Shown in pieces: positions 61,916 through 64,000 of a DNA stretch of 64,000 nucleotides. The DNA comes from Pseudolysobacter sp964466115 (lineage in GTDB: Bacteria > Pseudomonadota > Gammaproteobacteria > Xanthomonadales > Rhodanobacteraceae), in assembly GCA_964466115.1 (NCBI GenBank), contig CAYXMH010000004.1, positions 1 through 64,000 of the forward strand. Reading direction: 5' to 3'. How positions within the stretch are numbered: position 1 is the stretch's first letter; every line of letters starts with the position of its first letter. The position numbers and the translations under genes are program-made. The notes below the pieces were generated by a model. The model was not told where the DNA came from. It worked only from the letters and a program-made list of their open reading frames with translations, and ran no database searches.

Positions 61916-63274
61916 CTAGTTGCAAACGGATTCAAGACTATCCACAAACACACGATCGCTCGTTTCACCTTGCCACTCATACGCGCCAATATCGGTGGTC
62001 ATAACAGCCACGCGCGCAAAACCGCGTTGGTCGACGGAGAAACTAGCACTGTTATTGCCATGATCTATGGCGGGGCTTACAGCGCCAGCGTTGTGAAGAA
62101 GTGCATGGGTTTGCGTTAGCGCGCCGTTATCGGCCAAGGGACCTAATTTGGGACACTCGGTCAGCGTTCCCGCCGGAACCGGTACCGTTGTGGTTGCGGC
62201 CACGATGAGATTGTCACTACCGGTGAATGCAGCGGGTCCGGCAAGATCGCTGGCTACCCAAGTGCTGCTCCGGTTGGTCGCGATCATTGAGCTTTGCATT
62301 TGTACGGAACCGGATGCAACCATACCAGCGCCATCGCCCGGGCCGCTGTTAAAAGCGATCGTGCTATTTGAAAGCGCTAGCACTCCCCTGCTGTATACCC
62401 CACCCGCTCTAACCGTTGCCGCATTGCCGGAGATCGTACTGTTACTGATTGATGCCGTATGCGTAGGGCTGTCGTTAATATAAAGCCCTGCCCCTGAACC
62501 GGCCTGATTGCCGGAGATCGTGGAATTGGTAATCCCCAGATTGCCAAGCTGTTGCACTGCGAATATCCCACCGCCGCGCGAAGTAGGGGGGACTTGGGCA
62601 TTGGTACTTTGGTTATTGGTTATCGAGCTGTACAGCAACGTTATGGCCCCAAGGGCGAAAATCCCACCGCCTTTTCCATTGCCAATGATGGTCGATCGCG
62701 CCACGTTACCCGTCACCGTGCTATTCACTAAGGTCACGTTACCTTGCGCATAGATGCCGCCGCCAAAAACGTTTTCCGCAACGACCGCGCAACCCGATAC
62801 GGTCGACGAATGTAGACTGACGTTGCCGGTGGAAAAAATGCAACCGCCCCCCAAGGCCGTAGTTGCCACTTCATACCTGGCGTTGGCAATGGTCAACCCC
62901 TGTATGGTGAGCGTGCCGGTTCCAAGATGGTTAAGCACCCGGTTGTAATGGCGGCTGTTCAACCCCCCATCTATCGCCAATTGGTCGGCACCTGGACCTC
63001 GCAGGATAAGATCCGACTGAAGTGCCGTAATGTGAATTGCACCGGTAGTTAACGTGATGGTGCTGCAAGCAAGAGCGCTAAGATCGATCGTGTCGCCGCT
63101 TTCTGCCACCTGGATGACCTTACGCAAGCTACCGATGCCGTCGTCGTTGCAATTCAGTACCGGCATGGTCAATGCGCTGGACGTCGATGCGGGTAACGCA
63201 AGCGCGGCGGCTAGGCAGGCTGCCATTGGTGCTCTTCGAATCTGGCGCGCTAACGTTCGATGCAAGGTGTTCAT
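61916..63274 (-). CDS. secreted parallel-beta-helix repeat protein (choice-of-anchor Q type)
   Basis: The 452-residue exported protein has a signal peptide ending near TSSAL, then repeated beta-helix turns rich in NSTIS, SGN and GGGIFA motifs (about residues 100-370), as in polymorphic/choice-of-anchor Q outer-surface proteins. It starts with SLRKVIQVAESGDTIDL, typical of this class, and its C-terminus has the DIGAYEWQG motif. The last residues, DRVFVDSLESVCN, resemble the tail of the S8 protease. ATG 63274 follows GGAGA. The function is probably adhesin or surface protein; ligand unknown. Confidence 0.88.
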   Translation of the reverse strand: MNTLHRTLARQIRRAPMAACLAAALALPASTSSALTMPVLNCNDDGIGSLRKVIQVAESGDTIDLSALACSTITLTTGAIHITALQSDLILRGPGADQLAIDGGLNSRHYNRVLNHLGTGTLTIQGLTIANARYEVATTALGGGCIFSTGNVSLHSSTVSGCAVVAENVFGGGIYAQGNVTLVNSTVTGNVARSTIIGNGKGGGIFALGAITLLYSSITNNQSTNAQVPPTSRGGGIFAVQQLGNLGITNSTISGNQAGSGAGLYINDSPTHTASISNSTISGNAATVRAGGVYSRGVLALSNSTIAFNSGPGDGAGMVASGSVQMQSSMIATNRSSTWVASDLAGPAAFTGSDNLIVAATTTVPVPAGTLTECPKLGPLADNGALTQTHALLHNAGAVSPAIDHGNNSASFSVDQRGFARVAVMTTDIGAYEWQGETSDRVFVDSLESVCN

Positions 63275-63572
63275 AAGAGATTTCTCCGCAAGCACAGACA
63301 TTTACGCGATGTAATAAAGGCCGAACGAGACAATGCCCGCATTAAATGACGAACGGCCTCGATAAATCTGTTAAAAATTGTGTCGGATGTCCTCCTGATC
63401 ACTTTTTCGCCATGCCCCTGTGATGAAGTTCATCTTTTGAACGCTGGTCCAGGCCATAAAACGGACGTTTAGTGCTTATTCGTGGGGGCTTAAGGCCTGT
63501 TTTTTGAACCCACGCGGTGTATGATAAGCACCTCATTTATCTCTCCATCCGAAATAAAGGATATTTACCGCG

Positions 63573-64000
63573 ATGAGCAGTTACCTCTTCACCTCCGAAT
63601 CGGTTTCCGAAGGCCATCCCGACAAGGTTGCCGATCAAATCTCCGACGCCGTGCTTGACGCGATCCTGGCCCAGGATTCGCGCGCGCGCGTTGCTTGCGA
63701 AACGTTAGTGAAGACTGGGGTTGCGATCGTCGCGGGCGAGGTCACTACATCGGCCTGGGTGGATTTGGAAGCGCTTACGCGAAAGGTGATCTTAGGGATT
63801 GGCTATGATTCCTCGCACGTCGGCTTTGACGGTGAAACCTGCGGCATCTTGAACCTGATCGGCAAGCAATCGCCCGACATCAACCAGGGCGTGGACCGCA
63901 AACACCCGGAGGAACAAGGCGCCGGCGACCAGGGCTTGATGTTTGGTTACGCCACCAACGAAACCAAAGAGTACATGCCGGCCGCGATTTTTTACTCGCA
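63573..64000 (+). CDS. metK: S-adenosylmethionine synthetase, 5' part (cut by window end)
   Basis: MetK makes S-adenosylmethionine from methionine and ATP. The first 142 codons are present, with SESVSEGHPDKVADQISDA and the GAGDQGLMFGYATNET nucleotide-binding block, both intact. AAAGGA lies 11 bases before ATG 63573. In the 298-bp gap upstream (63275-63572) I find no gene and no SAM riboswitch core. A GGACGTTT octamer at 63463-63470 matches the met box at 6/8, but no second good octamer adjoins it, so MetJ control here is unproven. A CGTGGG/CCCACG inverted repeat occurs at 63481-63514. Confidence 0.97.
   Translation, partial: MSSYLFTSESVSEGHPDKVADQISDAVLDAILAQDSRARVACETLVKTGVAIVAGEVTTSAWVDLEALTRKVILGIGYDSSHVGFDGETCGILNLIGKQSPDINQGVDRKHPEEQGAGDQGLMFGYATNETKEYMPAAIFYS

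Noticed and set aside
63455..63478. MetJ operator before metK
   Set aside because: Only one octamer (GGACGTTT) matches at 6/8; neighbouring octamers match at 3/8 or fewer, below what tandem binding needs.

Overview
This 64 kb chromosomal window comes from a Gram-negative gammaproteobacterium. It encodes a TonB-dependent receptor, MetJ, Hsp33, FadE, a KinB/AlgB pair, QmcA/NfeD, NupC and DusB. GTP-type PEP carboxykinase, secreted proteins ending in an F-x-[DN]-x-F-E tail and several dispersed palindromic repeat families point loosely to the Xanthomonadales side of the class. By eye the base composition is a little above 50 % GC. The taxon is inferred, not proven. I see no phage, transposase, CRISPR array, rRNA or tRNA, so this is ordinary chromosome carrying several regulatory and secretion modules.

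Layout. 0.1-10 kb: MtgA, a large secreted S8 protease, Hsp33, a multi-GAF GGDEF-EAL protein and an unknown outer-membrane-like protein. 10-17 kb: a TonB-dependent receptor with an Asp/Asn hydroxylase-like partner, then a minus-strand sigma / anti-sigma / DUF4097 operon. 17-29 kb: PckG, FadE, an MFS carrier, a MOSC protein, an M48 protease with LemA, a serine hydrolase and TonB. 29-37 kb: KinB/AlgB-type two-component genes, divergent from an envelope/stress gene set (DUF1328, triple-BON protein, DUF2383 protein, CsbD, YqjD/YqjE/YqjK-like proteins, AI-2E-type permease). 37-44.5 kb: a GH44 glycosidase, an SRPBCC/GyrI-like protein, MetJ with a histone-H1-like tail, and glycine cleavage genes gcvPA, gcvH and gcvT. 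44.6-46 kb: ybbJ-qmcA-type pair. 46-55 kb: a HlyD / MacB-type ABC efflux operon followed by its NtrC-type regulator, an NtrY-like kinase and a Ser/Thr kinase. 55-58 kb: a second sigma / anti-sigma module with a secreted PDZ protein. 58-64 kb: GDT1-type manganese exporter, NupC, ribokinase, DusB, a beta-helix protein and the start of metK.

Main result. Both NtrC-type activators sit beside a near-consensus -24/-12 (sigma-54) promoter that would drive the neighbouring operon. The first is at 32618-32632, reading into the stress gene set divergent from algB, with a 10-bp direct repeat spaced 31 bp upstream. The second is at 55063-55077 on the minus strand, reading into the efflux operon, with TGTCCG/CGGAC half-sites upstream. 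This gives two self-contained sigma-54 circuits that can be tested directly.

Other points. MetJ carries a 45-residue Lys/Ala tail and tandem met-box-like octamers lie upstream of it. A structured leader candidate lies before gcvT. Three genes (anti-sigma, GH44, dusB) take their TAG stop codon from the same palindromic repeat. Three secreted proteins share a short C-terminal tail. gcvPB is missing from the gcv cluster.
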